The notes under the pieces: model-generated | Told to the model about the DNA's origin: nothing | What the model saw: only the letters and a program-made list of their open reading frames with translations | The model's database searches: none | Shown: one piece after another, positions 1 to 10,449 of the stretch | Layout of the letters: each line of letters begins with the position of its first letter | How positions within the stretch are numbered: position 1 is the stretch's first letter | Position numbers and translations under genes: made by a program | Assembly: GCF_011764445.1 (NCBI RefSeq) | Contig: NZ_BLPG01000001.1 | Location: 2,046,001 to 2,110,000 of the forward strand | Direction of reading: 5' to 3' | DNA from: Phytohabitans rumicis | GTDB lineage: Bacteria; Actinomycetota; Actinomycetes; Mycobacteriales; Micromonosporaceae | Length of the DNA stretch: 64,000 nucleotides

Positions 1-375
1 CCCTCGCATCCAGCCGCCGGGCAGGTCGTCGAGCGCGACCGCCCGGTTGGTCAGCTCGCCCGCCGGCACGCCCAGGATCCGGCCCGCGACGGGCGGCTCC
101 AGCATGAGCTGCACGCCCCGGCCGACCCCGGCCGTGCTGGTGACCACGTACGAGTCGTACAGCCCGGCGGTGAACGAGGTGACCCCGTACGCCCCGGTCC
201 CCCGCGGGTCGACCACGTCGAGCGGGTCGCCCCAGCCGACGACCAGCACCACGTGGGCGCCCGGCATCTCCCGCCGCCGCAGCAGCGACCCGGCGTCCTC
301 CTCGTACCCGACGTAGCGCTCGACGTACGGGCGCAGCCGCGGATGCGGGGCCCCGGACGCGAGCGCCAGGCCCAT
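1..375 (-). CDS. AraC-family transcriptional regulator, N-terminal part (truncated by window edge)
   Basis: The reverse strand reads from an ATG at 375 to the window edge without a stop, giving 125 residues that begin MGLALASGAPHPRLRPYVER. The HPRLRPYVERYVGYEE-type opening followed by a beta-rich stretch with GVTSFTAGLYDSYV and a GVPAGELTNRAVALDD segment is typical of the ligand-sensing N-terminal half of actinobacterial AraC-type regulators. The C-terminal helix-turn-helix would lie outside the window. The start is only 2 nt after the uvrB stop, so it could be co-transcribed with uvrB. The regulated target is not inferable. Family assignment is by recognised pattern; the DNA-binding domain itself is not visible. 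Confidence 0.72.
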   Translation of the reverse strand, partial: MGLALASGAPHPRLRPYVERYVGYEEDAGSLLRRREMPGAHVVLVVGWGDPLDVVDPRGTGAYGVTSFTAGLYDSYVVTSTAGVGRGVQLMLEPPVAGRILGVPAGELTNRAVALDDLPGGWMRG

Positions 376-377
376 GG

Positions 378-2507
<2,130 letters not shown>

Positions 2508-2807
2508 GCAGCCCACCGTACGCCGACCGTATGACAACCTCGGAGCGCGTACGATCAACTTCGATTTGTCATTGTGTGCACAAGATCACCGCGCTACCGT
2601 CTTAGAGGTAGGCCGCTCGCGGCGGCCGACCGGGTTCACGATCGGGCCTCCACACCGGCCGATCACACCCGGCGCAGGGTTGCAGCCCCGGCAGCTCGTC
2701 GGTGAGCGCACCCGACGCGGTCGCGCAGGACGCGCTGACCGGCCGCCGCGAGCGCCCCATTGTGTTCCGACACGTCACCTCAACCGCGCCCAGCCGTTCA
2801 ACCTCAG
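2508..2807. other. Divergent intergenic region uvrB / duplicated lipoprotein
   Basis: About 300 bp without a gene. It contains a short imperfect palindrome TTGTGTGCACAA near 2573-2584 and two TACGGT-like -10 candidates reading towards uvrB, none with a good -35. No actinobacterial SOS box was recognised. Nothing else is supported. Confidence 0.4.
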
Positions 2808-4298
2808 GTGAAGGCAAGCCTCGACCGGCGGCGCGTGGTCGCGCTCGTCGCTCTCGTCTGCATCGCCGTCGGCTCGGCCGCGGGACTGACCACCGGCCTC
2901 GTCTCCTGCACCCCGGCGCAGGAGACGGCCCAGATCCGGCCGCTGTCCGCGACCGAGGCGCAGCGCCTGGCGGGCATGCGCGCCCGCAACTACCAGGACG
3001 GGCGGGTCGGCATCCGCGCCACAGTGGGCAAGCCGGGTACCGAGATCCGCCTGGCGGGGTGGGTCGACTGGCGCCGGCAGCTGGCCTACCTCGCGGCCAC
3101 CGCGCCGGCTCCGGGTCCCGACGACGGGCTGCTGCAAGCCGTACCCGGAATAGTGGCGACGCGGCCCGGACGGGCCGACGGCGGTCTGCCACCGGCGACG
3201 CCACCGGTGGGCGACTGGCGGGTGCGGCCGTCCACGGCGACCGCCGCGCAGCCGGCGGTGATCGACTCGTTCCTCGCGCTGCTCTTCACGGTGGCGGACG
3301 CCGCGCCATCCGATCAATCAGGAACGGTGGCGGAGCTGCTGGTCAGCAGCGAGTCGCGCTGGCTCGGCCGGGACACGGTCGAGGGCCGGACGGTCGACGT
3401 GCTGCTCGGTCCGGCGGTGCCGCCGCGGATCCGCCCCACCGGGAGCCCGACGCCCACGCCGACCCCCACCGGCCCCGTCGGCCCCGCCAGCCCGACGCCA
3501 GCGCCCGGATCGCTGGCCGCGATGGGCGGGGCGGTCCGCTACTGGCTGGACGGCGACGCGCGGCTGCACCGGTACGAGGCGCTGCTGGCCAAGGACTTGC
3601 CGGTCAAGGTCGACCTGACCCGCGGCGAACAGCCGCAAATCGCCGCGATCGACGCGTTCGGCGGCCGGATCACCAAGCCGCGCAAGCTGAGCACCGCCGA
3701 GGCCGACCTGCTCGCGAAGATGCGCCAGCGCAACCGCGCCGTGGGCGGCGGCGAGCTCACGCTGACCGTGCCGATGCTCCCCGCCGGGGTGCTGCGCGCG
3801 AAGGGCTGGATCGACTGGCGCAAGACCCGCGCCTACCTCGGCGTGTACGACCCCGACACGCCGAAGGAGCGCATCCTCATGCGGGTCAGCGGCGACGGCG
3901 TCTCCGTACGCGCCAAGGGTTACACGGCCGGCAAGCTGCCCCCGATGCCCGTGCCCGGCGGCGGCTGGGAGTTCATCGCGTGGTCCAAGCGGGGCGACGC
4001 GCTCGGCGGGCTCGATCTGGACATGCTGCTCAACGAGGCGCTCGCGGTGAGCAGTTCGCGCCGCGACGACGCGAAGGCGCTGCGCAAGGCGGCGCTGTGG
4101 CTGCGCACGGACACGATCGGCGGCGCGCCCGTGACCGTGTTCGAGATCTCCAAGGTCGCGGACGTCGGCGGCGCGCGCGGGCAGGCCCGCATCCGCTACT
4201 GGGTCGATCGGAACGGTGGGTTGCGCCGGCTGGAGCTGCGCACCCGGGTCGGGGCGTTCGGGCAGCTCGACATCAAGCCGGGCGACGTGCCCCTGTGA
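2808..4298 (+). CDS. Membrane-anchored secreted protein with two copies of an LppX-like domain (unassigned)
   Basis: I do not recognise a named family. From the GTG at 2808 the product is about 496 residues: a basic start (MKASLDRRR), one hydrophobic segment (about 10-30) ending in a lipobox-like LVSC, then an extracellular region. Two homologous halves are visible: LSATEAQRLAGMRARNYQDG with GWVDWRRQLAYLA, and LSTAEADLLAKMRQRN with GWIDWRKTRAYLG. They are separated by a proline/threonine linker (SPTPTPTPTGPVG) at about residues 210-235. Such folds in mycobacterial LppX/LprG-type lipoproteins bind lipids, but that link is inference. A TTG at 2760 would extend the N-terminus without a leader-like sequence, so the GTG was preferred. 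The 3' end overlaps coaE tail to tail by 26 bp. Confidence 0.7.
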   Translation: MKASLDRRRVVALVALVCIAVGSAAGLTTGLVSCTPAQETAQIRPLSATEAQRLAGMRARNYQDGRVGIRATVGKPGTEIRLAGWVDWRRQLAYLAATAPAPGPDDGLLQAVPGIVATRPGRADGGLPPATPPVGDWRVRPSTATAAQPAVIDSFLALLFTVADAAPSDQSGTVAELLVSSESRWLGRDTVEGRTVDVLLGPAVPPRIRPTGSPTPTPTPTGPVGPASPTPAPGSLAAMGGAVRYWLDGDARLHRYEALLAKDLPVKVDLTRGEQPQIAAIDAFGGRITKPRKLSTAEADLLAKMRQRNRAVGGGELTLTVPMLPAGVLRAKGWIDWRKTRAYLGVYDPDTPKERILMRVSGDGVSVRAKGYTAGKLPPMPVPGGGWEFIAWSKRGDALGGLDLDMLLNEALAVSSSRRDDAKALRKAALWLRTDTIGGAPVTVFEISKVADVGGARGQARIRYWVDRNGGLRRLELRTRVGAFGQLDIKPGDVPL

Positions 4299-5114
4299 CG
4301 ATGTGCGCCGGGCGGCCCGGGTCGGCGCTGCCGTGCCCGCCGCCGTCCGGCAGCGGCGGAAACCCGGCCGGGCCGAGCAGGTCCGGCCGGTCGGTGGTCA
4401 CCTCGAAGACGCCGTCCGCCACCCGGGCGTCGGCGCCCAGGACGTACCCCAGCCGGGCCTCGATCCGCGCGTAGTCGGCCGGGTCCGCCGGCGCGCCGGG
4501 GTGCGCCACCCGCTGCTGGCGCACGTTCTCGCCGTACGGCACGAGCCGCCCCAGCCACAGGTCGTCGACCCGGGCGTGCAGCGTGTCGAGGTCCGCGTCG
4601 TTGTCCAGCAGCACGTCGGCGGCGGCCCGCCGCCGCGCCGGGTCGGCCTGCGCGCGGATGCGCGCGTGCGCCTGATCTTCGGTCATTCCCCGGTCGCGGA
4701 CCAGCCGGCCCACGCGGGTGGCTTCGGCCGCATCGACGACGATCACAATATGGTACGACGGTGCGAGTCCCACCTCGACGAGGAGGGGGACGTCGTTCAC
4801 CACGATCGCGTCGGCCCCCGCCGCGGCGACAAGCTCGATGGACCGGGCACGCACGCGAGGATGCACGATCGCTTCGAGCCTTCGCCGCGCCCCATCATCC
4901 CCGAACACCCGATCGCCGAGCGCCACCCGATCAAGGGCGCCATCGGCTCCCAGCACTCCCGGGAACGCCGCAACAACGGCGTCCAGCCCTTCGGTCCCCG
5001 GCGCCACGACCTCCCGCGCCACCAGATCCGAGTCGACAAGCGTGGCGCCCAGCGTCACGAGCCGCGACGCAACCGCCGATTTCCCCGCGCCGATGCCCCC
5101 GTCAGGCCCACCAT
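4273..5114 (-). CDS. coaE: Dephospho-CoA kinase (frameshift in the P-loop)
   Basis: CoaE phosphorylates dephospho-CoA, the last step of CoA synthesis. The body is clear: LVDSDLVAREVVAPGTEGLD, HPRVRARS, NDVPLLVEVGL, and DRGMTEDQAHARI are all CoaE landmarks. The N-terminal Walker A should read MVGLTGGIGAGKSAVASRLV from the ATG at 5114, but the G run at 5096-5100 has five bases where six are needed, so the strict reading frame opens only at a GTG at 5058, after the ATP-binding loop. Adding one G gives an 842+1 nt gene of 280 residues. The last 70 or so residues after LVPYGENVRQQRV do not look like the GrpB-like domain often fused to actinobacterial CoaE and I cannot assign them. CoA synthesis is essential, so a sequence error is the likeliest explanation. 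Confidence 0.9.
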
Positions 5115-5170
5115 CAACAAATCAGGTAACTCCCAAGCCAGCAACCAACGGACGGAGAAAGCCCACAACA

Positions 5171-5242
5171 GAGTTTCGGGCCGGGGTGACCGGCGGAGAC
5201 ATCAAGCCTGACGGGCTCCGCGGGCACCCCGGCCCGAAACTC
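5171..5242. terminator. 18-bp perfect inverted repeat, probable bidirectional terminator between rpsA and coaE
   Basis: GAGTTTCGGGCCGGGGTG at 5171-5188 is repeated as its exact reverse complement at 5225-5242 around a 36-nt loop that itself holds a small CGGAG/CTCCG stem. It lies 17 bp downstream of the rpsA stop and about 56 bp upstream of coaE, so it most likely ends the rpsA transcript; the T run after it is weak. Confidence 0.7.
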
Positions 5243-5259
5243 AAAAGCGCAACCGACGA

Positions 5260-6744
5260 CTACTTACCGCCAGCCAACTTCTCCCGCAGAGCAGCAAGAG
5301 CCTCGTCAGTGGCAAGAGTCCCAGCCGGCTCCTCAGGCGCCTGGCGGGCAGGAGCCGACGAGCCGCCGGACGACGACGGAGCCACCGGCGGAGCCGCCGC
5401 CGCGTCCGCGTCGGCCGCCCGAGCGCTCTGCACCTGCTTGGTGTGGGCCTCCCAGCGCACGCGGGCCTCGGCGTACTGCCGCTCCCACTCCTCGCGCTGC
5501 TTCTCGAAGCCCTCGAGCCACTCGCCCGTCTCCGGGTCGAAGCCCTCCGGGTAGATGTAGTTGCCCTCGTTGTCGTACGTCGCGGCCATGCCGTACTGGG
5601 TCGGGTCGAAGTGCTCCTCGCCCTCGACGAAGCCCTCGTTGGCCTGCTTGAGCGACAGCGAGATCCGCCGGCGCTCCAGGTCGATGTCGATGACCTTGAC
5701 CATGACGTCGGAGCCCACCTGCACGACCTGCTCCGGGATCTCCACGTGGCGCTCGGCCAGCTCGGAGATGTGCACCAGGCCCTCGATGCCGTCGTCGACC
5801 CGCACGAACGCGCCGAACGGCACCAGCTTGGTCACCTTGCCCGGCACGATCTGCTGGATCGCGTGGGTGCGGGCGAACTGGCGCCACGGGTCCTCCTGCG
5901 TCGCCTTCAGCGACAGCGAGACCCGCTCGCGGTCCAGGTCGACGTCGAGGACCTCGACCTCCACCTCCTGGCCGACCTCGACGACCTCGGACGGGTGGTC
6001 GATGTGCTTCCAGGACAGCTCGGAAACGTGCACCAGGCCGTCCACGCCGCCCAGGTCGACGAACGCGCCGAAGTTGACGATCGAGGACACGACGCCCTTG
6101 CGGACCTGGCCCTTCTGCAGCTTGTTGAGGAACTCGGTGCGCACCTCGGACTGCGTCTGCTCCAGCCACGCGCGGCGGGACAGGACCACGTTGTTGCGGT
6201 TCTTGTCCAGCTCGATGATCTTCGCCTCGAGCTCGCGGCCCACGTACGGCTGCAGATCGCGCACCCGACGCATCTCGACCAGCGACGCCGGCAGGAAGCC
6301 GCGCAGCCCGATGTCGAGGATGAGGCCGCCCTTGACCACTTCGATGACGGAGCCGCGGACGACGCCGTCCTCGTCCTTGATCTTCTCGATCGTCCCCCAC
6401 GCGCGCTCGTACTGCGCACGCTTCTTCGAGAGGATCAGGCGGCCCTCCTTGTCCTCCTTCTGGAGAACCAGGGCCTCGATGTGGTCACCGACCGACACCA
6501 CCTCAGCGGGGTCCACGTCGTGCTTGATCGACAACTCGCGCGAGGGGATGACGCCCTCGGTCTTGTAGCCGATGTCGAGCAGGACCTCGTCCCGATCGAC
6601 CTTGACGACGGTGCCTTCGACAATGTCGCCGTCATTGAAGTACTTGATGGTCTCGTCGATCGCGGCGAGGAACGCTTCCTCGGATCCGAGGTCGTCGACG
6701 GTGACCTTGTTGGCGCTCGAGGTGGCCTCGATGCTGCTCGTCAT
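5260..6744 (-). CDS. rpsA: 30S ribosomal protein S1
   Basis: S1 binds the leader of mRNAs and helps their docking on the 30S subunit. The product is 494 residues from the ATG at 6744 (MTSSIEATSSANKVTVDDLG). Four S1/OB-fold repeats are readable: about 38-105 (GDIVEGTVVKVDRDEVLLDI), 120-190 (RGSVIEVVKGGLILDI), 208-278 (RKGVVSSIVNFGAFVDLGG) and 293-365 (PGKVTKLVPFGAFVRVDDG), followed by an acidic then alanine/proline-rich tail. Four repeats is the usual actinobacterial form, against six in Escherichia coli. An upstream in-frame extension to 6813 does not resemble family N-termini and was rejected. Confidence 0.97.
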   Translation of the reverse strand: MTSSIEATSSANKVTVDDLGSEEAFLAAIDETIKYFNDGDIVEGTVVKVDRDEVLLDIGYKTEGVIPSRELSIKHDVDPAEVVSVGDHIEALVLQKEDKEGRLILSKKRAQYERAWGTIEKIKDEDGVVRGSVIEVVKGGLILDIGLRGFLPASLVEMRRVRDLQPYVGRELEAKIIELDKNRNNVVLSRRAWLEQTQSEVRTEFLNKLQKGQVRKGVVSSIVNFGAFVDLGGVDGLVHVSELSWKHIDHPSEVVEVGQEVEVEVLDVDLDRERVSLSLKATQEDPWRQFARTHAIQQIVPGKVTKLVPFGAFVRVDDGIEGLVHISELAERHVEIPEQVVQVGSDVMVKVIDIDLERRRISLSLKQANEGFVEGEEHFDPTQYGMAATYDNEGNYIYPEGFDPETGEWLEGFEKQREEWERQYAEARVRWEAHTKQVQSARAADADAAAAPPVAPSSSGGSSAPARQAPEEPAGTLATDEALAALREKLAGGK

Positions 6745-7035
6745 GTGGACTGTTGCTCCGAACGGATGGTGTCGCGGGTGACCTGCTGCGCCCACGGACC
6801 CGCCGCCGGGCACAGCACTACCGTTGTCGATACTCAGCTGGCATCGATGCGTGCAAGATGTGTCCGCCGACCGCGGACCTGCTCCCTGCCGAGGTCACGA
6901 TCCGCGAGTGCATCGAACAGCTTACCGTGCGCATTACCACAGCGTGCAAGCCCTACCGGCACCCGATGTGCGCGTGTCTCCCAATCGCGGGAAAATGTCC
7001 TGGATGTCGCCGTGATGTGTCCTGTGTCATACCGC
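6745..7035. other. Divergent leader region of rpsA and a methyltransferase gene
   Basis: About 290 bp without a gene, presumably holding the rpsA promoter and 5' leader. I see no convincing riboswitch-like or S1-autoregulatory fold and no strong sigma-70 type promoter towards rpsA. Confidence 0.4.
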
Positions 7036-7041
7036 TACTGT
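7036..7041 (+). promoter_or_regulatory. Candidate -10 box (TACTGT) for leaderless transcription
   Basis: TACTGT at 7036-7041 ends 7 nt before the GTG at 7049, the spacing expected when transcription begins on the start codon itself. There is no Shine-Dalgarno sequence ahead of that GTG. The -35 region is not conserved. Confidence 0.35.
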
Positions 7042-7048
7042 GGCGCGC

Positions 7049-7885
7049 GTGATCGACGAGGACGAGCGGGTCGGCCGCCACCCGGTGACCGACGCCCAGA
7101 CCCGCCGCGCCAACCGCCGCTGGTGGGACCTCGACGCCGACAACTACCAGGCCGAACACGGCGAGTTCCTCGGCGACGTAGACTTCGTGTGGTGCCCGGA
7201 GGGCCTGCGCGAGGCGGACGCCCGGCTGCTCGGCGACGTCGCCGGCCGGCGCATCCTCGAGGTCGGCTGCGGCGCCGCGGCCGCCGCCCGGTGGCTCGCC
7301 ACCCAGGGCGCCCAGGTGGTCGCCTTCGACCTGTCCGCCGGCATGCTGCGGCACGCCGCGCACGCCGCCGACACTTCCGGGGTACGGGTGCCGCTCGTGC
7401 AGGCCGACGCGCTGGCGCTGCCGTTCCCCGACCGGTCGTTCGACATCGCGTGCACAGCGTTCGGGGCGATCCCGTTCGTCGACGACTCGGCCGCCGCGAT
7501 GCGCGAGGTCCACCGGGTGCTCCGCCCCGGCGGCCGCTGGGTCTTCTCGGTCACCCACCCGATGCGCTGGATCTTCCTGGACGACCCGGGCGAGCGGGGC
7601 CTGGTCGCCGTGCACTCGTACTTCGACCGCAGCCCCTACGTCGAGCAGGACGAGGCGGGCGTCCCCACGTACGTCGAGCAGCACCGCACCCTCGGCGACC
7701 GGGTACGCGAGCTGGTGGCGGCCGGCTTCGTCCTGCGCGACCTGATCGAACCCGAGTGGCCCGAGGACCACGAGCAGCTCTGGGGCCAGTGGAGCCCCCT
7801 GCGCGGCCGCCTCTTCCCCGGCACCGCCATCTACGTCGCGGCGAAGCCCGCCCAGCCCGAACGAAGCCCGGGGCACCGGGCGTAG
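7049..7885 (+). CDS. Class I SAM-dependent methyltransferase
   Basis: A 278-residue Methyltransf_11-type enzyme. Motif I is ILEVGCGAAAAARWLA (SAM-binding glycines), followed by an acidic loop VVAFDLSAGML, then LVQADALALPFPDRSFD and the post-motif strand VLRPGGRWVFSVTHPM. The substrate is unknown; the FSVTHPM segment and the WWDLDADNYQAEHGEF N-terminus are characteristic of a conserved actinobacterial subgroup usually found near rpsA/coaE. Two GTG starts are possible (7040 and 7049); 7049 fits the leaderless promoter. It stands alone between rpsA, which is divergent, and the GAF-ANTAR remnants. Confidence 0.85.
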   Translation: MIDEDERVGRHPVTDAQTRRANRRWWDLDADNYQAEHGEFLGDVDFVWCPEGLREADARLLGDVAGRRILEVGCGAAAAARWLATQGAQVVAFDLSAGMLRHAAHAADTSGVRVPLVQADALALPFPDRSFDIACTAFGAIPFVDDSAAAMREVHRVLRPGGRWVFSVTHPMRWIFLDDPGERGLVAVHSYFDRSPYVEQDEAGVPTYVEQHRTLGDRVRELVAAGFVLRDLIEPEWPEDHEQLWGQWSPLRGRLFPGTAIYVAAKPAQPERSPGHRA

Positions 7886-8041
7886 GCGGGGCGGTGACAA
7901 GCCGCCCGAGGAGCCAGTCGCGTTCGACCCGGTCCTTGTCCTACGTCACGTGCCCGTCGCGGCCCTCACGAACCGTTGAGGTATCGGAGGCGCCCTCGTG
8001 GAACCACCTTCGGTTGGCGCGGTGTCCGGATGGGCGGCGCG

Positions 8042-8572
8042 ATGAACGCCGATCGCAGGATGTCGCTGTGGAGCCAGGTCGTCGAACACGCCCAGGGCGG
8101 ACCGGTCACGGTCGCACCCGTCTGCGCCACGGCGGTGTCGGCCGTCGGCGTGGACGGCGCCGCCGTCACTGTGGTGCTCAGCACCGGCCCACGCGAGCTG
8201 GTGTACGCCAGCGACCAGGTCGCCTCGGAGGTGGACGAGTTGGCCCTGACGCTCGGCGAGGGCCCGGGCGTGGACACCGTCACCGGCGGCCCGGCGCTGG
8301 TCGCCGACCTGACGACCCCGTGGTGCCTGGCCCGGTGGCCGGTGTTCGCGCCAGCGGCGACGCACGCCGGGGCACGTGCGGTGTTCGCGCTGCCCCTGCA
8401 GGTCGGCGCGATCCTGGTCGGCGTCATGGGCCTCTACCGCGCCCAGCCCGGTGGCCTGGACGGCGGCGGTGGCTCTCCTCCGGCTGCGGGCCTACGCGTA
8501 CGCCCACGACCGGCGGCTGCGTGACGTCGCCGGGGACGTGGTCGCCCGACGCCTACGGTTCGAGCGGGACCC
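8042..8572 (+). pseudogene. GAF-ANTAR regulator 1, broken by an internal deletion
   Basis: The reading frame from the ATG at 8042 encodes about 140 residues of a GAF sensor domain (MNADRRMSLWSQVVEHAQGG to VGVMGLYRAQPGGLDG). Immediately afterwards, in another frame, 8466-8572 encodes ALLRLRAYAYAHDRRLRDVA followed by a GDVVARRLRF end, which is only the last helices of an ANTAR RNA-binding domain. The end of the GAF fold and the first ANTAR helices, roughly 70-80 residues, are missing between them and the frame changes. GAF-ANTAR proteins act as antiterminators that bind paired hairpins in mRNA, so without the first ANTAR helices this copy should be inactive. The strict frame runs on to a stop at 8524 with low-complexity sequence. 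Confidence 0.7.
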
Positions 8573-8580
8573 CGTCGCCG

Positions 8581-9145
8581 AAGAAGGCGACGGCGGACGT
8601 GATCGACTTCCTGCACGTGTTGACCGAGCGATGTGTCCAACTGCTGGGCGTCTCGGCGGCCGGGCTGCTGCTGACCGACCAGCGGGACACGCTGCAGGTG
8701 GTGGCCGCCTCCTCCGAACGGACCAGGCTGCTCGAGCTCTTCCAGCTCCAGACCGACCAAGGCCCATGCGTGGACTGCTTCCGCACCGGCCAACCCGTGT
8801 CGGTCGCCGACCTACCCTCGGCCGGCCGCTGGCCAGCCTTCACCGCCGCCGCCGCGGAGGTCGGCTTCGTCGCCGTGCACGCGATGCCCATGCGCCTACG
8901 CACGGAGATCATCGGCGCGCGACGCCCTCACCGAGCAGTTGCAAACCGCGTTGCGCAGCCGCGTCCTGATCGAGCAGGCCAAGGGCGTCCTGGCCGAACG
9001 CCTCAAGCTGGACATGGCCGAAGCCTTCACACTGCTGCGCGGCGACGCCCGCAACCACAACCGGCGCCTGTCCGACCTCGCTCAAGCCATCGTCGACGGC
9101 ACCGAACAGATTCCGCCGGCGACGGTTGCCAACCCGCCCCGCTGA
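8581..9145 (+). pseudogene. GAF-ANTAR regulator 2, N-terminus lost and internal deletion
   Basis: In a third frame, 8599-8919 encodes a second, different GAF domain (DVIDFLHVLTERCVQLLGVS, LFQLQTDQGPCVDCFRTGQP, VHAMPMRLRTEIIG). It lacks the usual 20-25 residue N-terminal helix and any clear start codon. At about 8920 the frame breaks and from 8921 the frame +2 reading gives DALTEQLQTALRSRVLIEQA, KGVLAERLKLDMAEAFTLLR and RLSDLAQAIVDG, which is a complete ANTAR domain. About 45 residues normally joining the two domains (the end of GAF and its coiled-coil linker) are absent. An ATG or GTG could still start a short ANTAR-only protein near 8939, but no ribosome-binding site supports it. Confidence 0.7.
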
Positions 9146-9224
9146 CACCCGCGGCCGGCCCCGCTCATCGCGGCGCTCCTCACCCGGGGGCGGCACCTCC
9201 TCACCATGCGGTTCTACGGTGACG

Positions 9225-9316
9225 AACAATGTCGTGCCGAATAGGCGACCATAACCCCTTATACGCATGCACTTATGAACGAATTTGAAGATTTATTCAG
9301 ATAACCAGCAAACGGC
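9225..9316 (+). other. A/T-rich patch upstream of the BON-domain gene
   Basis: About 90 bp with far more A and T than the surroundings (for example TTATGAACGAATTTGAAGAT near 9274-9293). It probably contains the promoter of the BON gene, possibly for an alternative sigma factor, but no textbook -35/-10 pair stands out. Confidence 0.4.
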
Positions 9317-9352
9317 GTGGCATGTTTCTCGCCGGAAGGCCATGGTTGGCAC

Positions 9353-10024
9353 ATGACACAGACGATCCATAGGAGCGACAACGAACTTCACACTAACGTC
9401 ACCGACGAGCTGCTGTACAACCCCAGCATCGACGCCGCGCGGCTCAGCGTATCGACGAACAGCGGCGTCGTGACACTCTCCGGCGAGGTTGACAGCCTGC
9501 CCGAGCGCCATGCGGCGAAGCGATCGGCTCTGCGCGTGTGGGGCGTCAAGGCCGTCACCGATGACATGGTGGTGGTACGTGACCCGGGCATGTCCGGCGC
9601 GAAGGACACCGATATCGCCGAGGCAGCCAAGCAGATGCTCAACTGGGCGGTCGACGTGCCGTCGGACTCGGTCAAGGCCGACGTTCGCAATCACACTCTC
9701 ACTCTGTCGGGGACCGTCAAGTGGCAGTACCAGCGCGAGGCTGCCGCCCGCGCGGTCATGTACCTCAAGGGCGTCACTGCGGTCACCAACAGCATCTCGC
9801 TGACCACGACCGCGCCGGCGTCCGAGGCGAAGGCCGCGATCGAGGCAGCGATCCTGCGCAACGCGCAGCTCGACTCCGGCAAGATCATCGTCAACGTCAA
9901 CGGCGGAGAGGTCACCCTGAACGGTTCTGTCCAGTCGTGGGCCGAGCGCCGTCAGGCGGGCTACGTAGCGTGGGCGGCATCGGGCGTGACCAGCGTGAAG
10001 AACCACCTCGCCATCACTTCCTGA
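9353..10024 (+). CDS. Triple BON-domain protein (OsmY-like, cytoplasmic)
   Basis: BON domains are alpha-beta modules thought to bind phospholipid or membrane surfaces; OsmY relatives respond to osmotic stress. The 223-residue product from the ATG at 9353 contains three repeats: about 11-78 (VTDELLYNPSIDAARLSVST...VVTLSGEVDS), 87-155 (VKADVRNHTLTLSGTVKWQY) and 160-223 (KIIVNVNGGEVTLNGSVQSW). Each has the signature strand pattern ending in LSG/LNG followed by a short helix. There is no signal peptide, unlike periplasmic OsmY. A GGAAGG sequence lies about 15 nt upstream of the start. Its own A/T-rich promoter region and a downstream hairpin suggest a single-gene transcript. Confidence 0.85.
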   Translation: MTQTIHRSDNELHTNVTDELLYNPSIDAARLSVSTNSGVVTLSGEVDSLPERHAAKRSALRVWGVKAVTDDMVVVRDPGMSGAKDTDIAEAAKQMLNWAVDVPSDSVKADVRNHTLTLSGTVKWQYQREAAARAVMYLKGVTAVTNSISLTTTAPASEAKAAIEAAILRNAQLDSGKIIVNVNGGEVTLNGSVQSWAERRQAGYVAWAASGVTSVKNHLAITS

Positions 10025-10065
10025 GCCACCATCCCACACGGCACGACAGTTCAATCCCCCTCGGG

Positions 10066-10106
10066 CAGGGCCGGCCAACGTGACTCAGTCGCGTCGGCCG
10101 GCCCTG
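10066..10106 (+). terminator. Hairpin terminator after the BON-domain gene
   Basis: CAGGGCCGGCC at 10066-10076 pairs perfectly with GGCCGGCCCTG at 10096-10106 around a 19-nt loop, 42 bp after the stop codon. Confidence 0.65.
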
Positions 10107-10274
10107 TCGTCCGTTCACCAGCAAGCGGCACCGCAGGCCCCGACGGGCGTAGTGTGAGGGCGCCGCTCCGGACCCCGGTGGCGTGACAGTCCGCATCAGC
10201 GGACGCACCCCCCGCGCGAGTTTGAGGTCCACGTGACCTGCCGGTAGCCGCGGCTGCCAGATGAAGGGACCACG

Positions 10275-10409
10275 ATGTCCGACAAGTCTCCGCAAAAGGC
10301 CAACCTGAAGAAGCAGGGTAGGACGTTGAAGGAGAAGCGGGCCGAGAAGAGGATGAAGAAGATCAGGCGCTCGGACAAGACCTCGAACATCCCACCAACC
10401 GGCCGCTGA
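10275..10409 (+). CDS. Small highly basic conserved actinobacterial protein (44 aa)
   Basis: A 44-residue ORF beginning MSDKSPQKANLKKQGRTLKE, with roughly two fifths lysine plus arginine and a short PPTGR tail. A strong ribosome-binding site, GAAGGGA, lies 6 nt upstream of the ATG. Similar MSDKSP... K/R-rich micro-proteins are widespread and unassigned in actinobacteria; the composition suggests nucleic-acid or ribosome contact, which is inference only. It is followed 40 bp later by the convergent end of polA. Confidence 0.8.
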   Translation: MSDKSPQKANLKKQGRTLKEKRAEKRMKKIRRSDKTSNIPPTGR

Positions 10410-10449
10410 GCTTGATCGGCGCGCCGCGGGGCGGCGGCGCGCCGGGCGG

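Noticed and set aside
5086-5114. Programmed ribosomal frameshift in coaE
   Set aside because: No slippery heptamer with a stimulatory structure is seen, and eight other genes show the same minus-one pattern in G/C runs, so a sequence error is simpler.
5443-9222. 1259-codon open frame on the + strand
   Set aside because: Mostly antisense to rpsA and out of frame with the methyltransferase; only the 8599-8919 segment (GAF copy 2) is real coding sequence.
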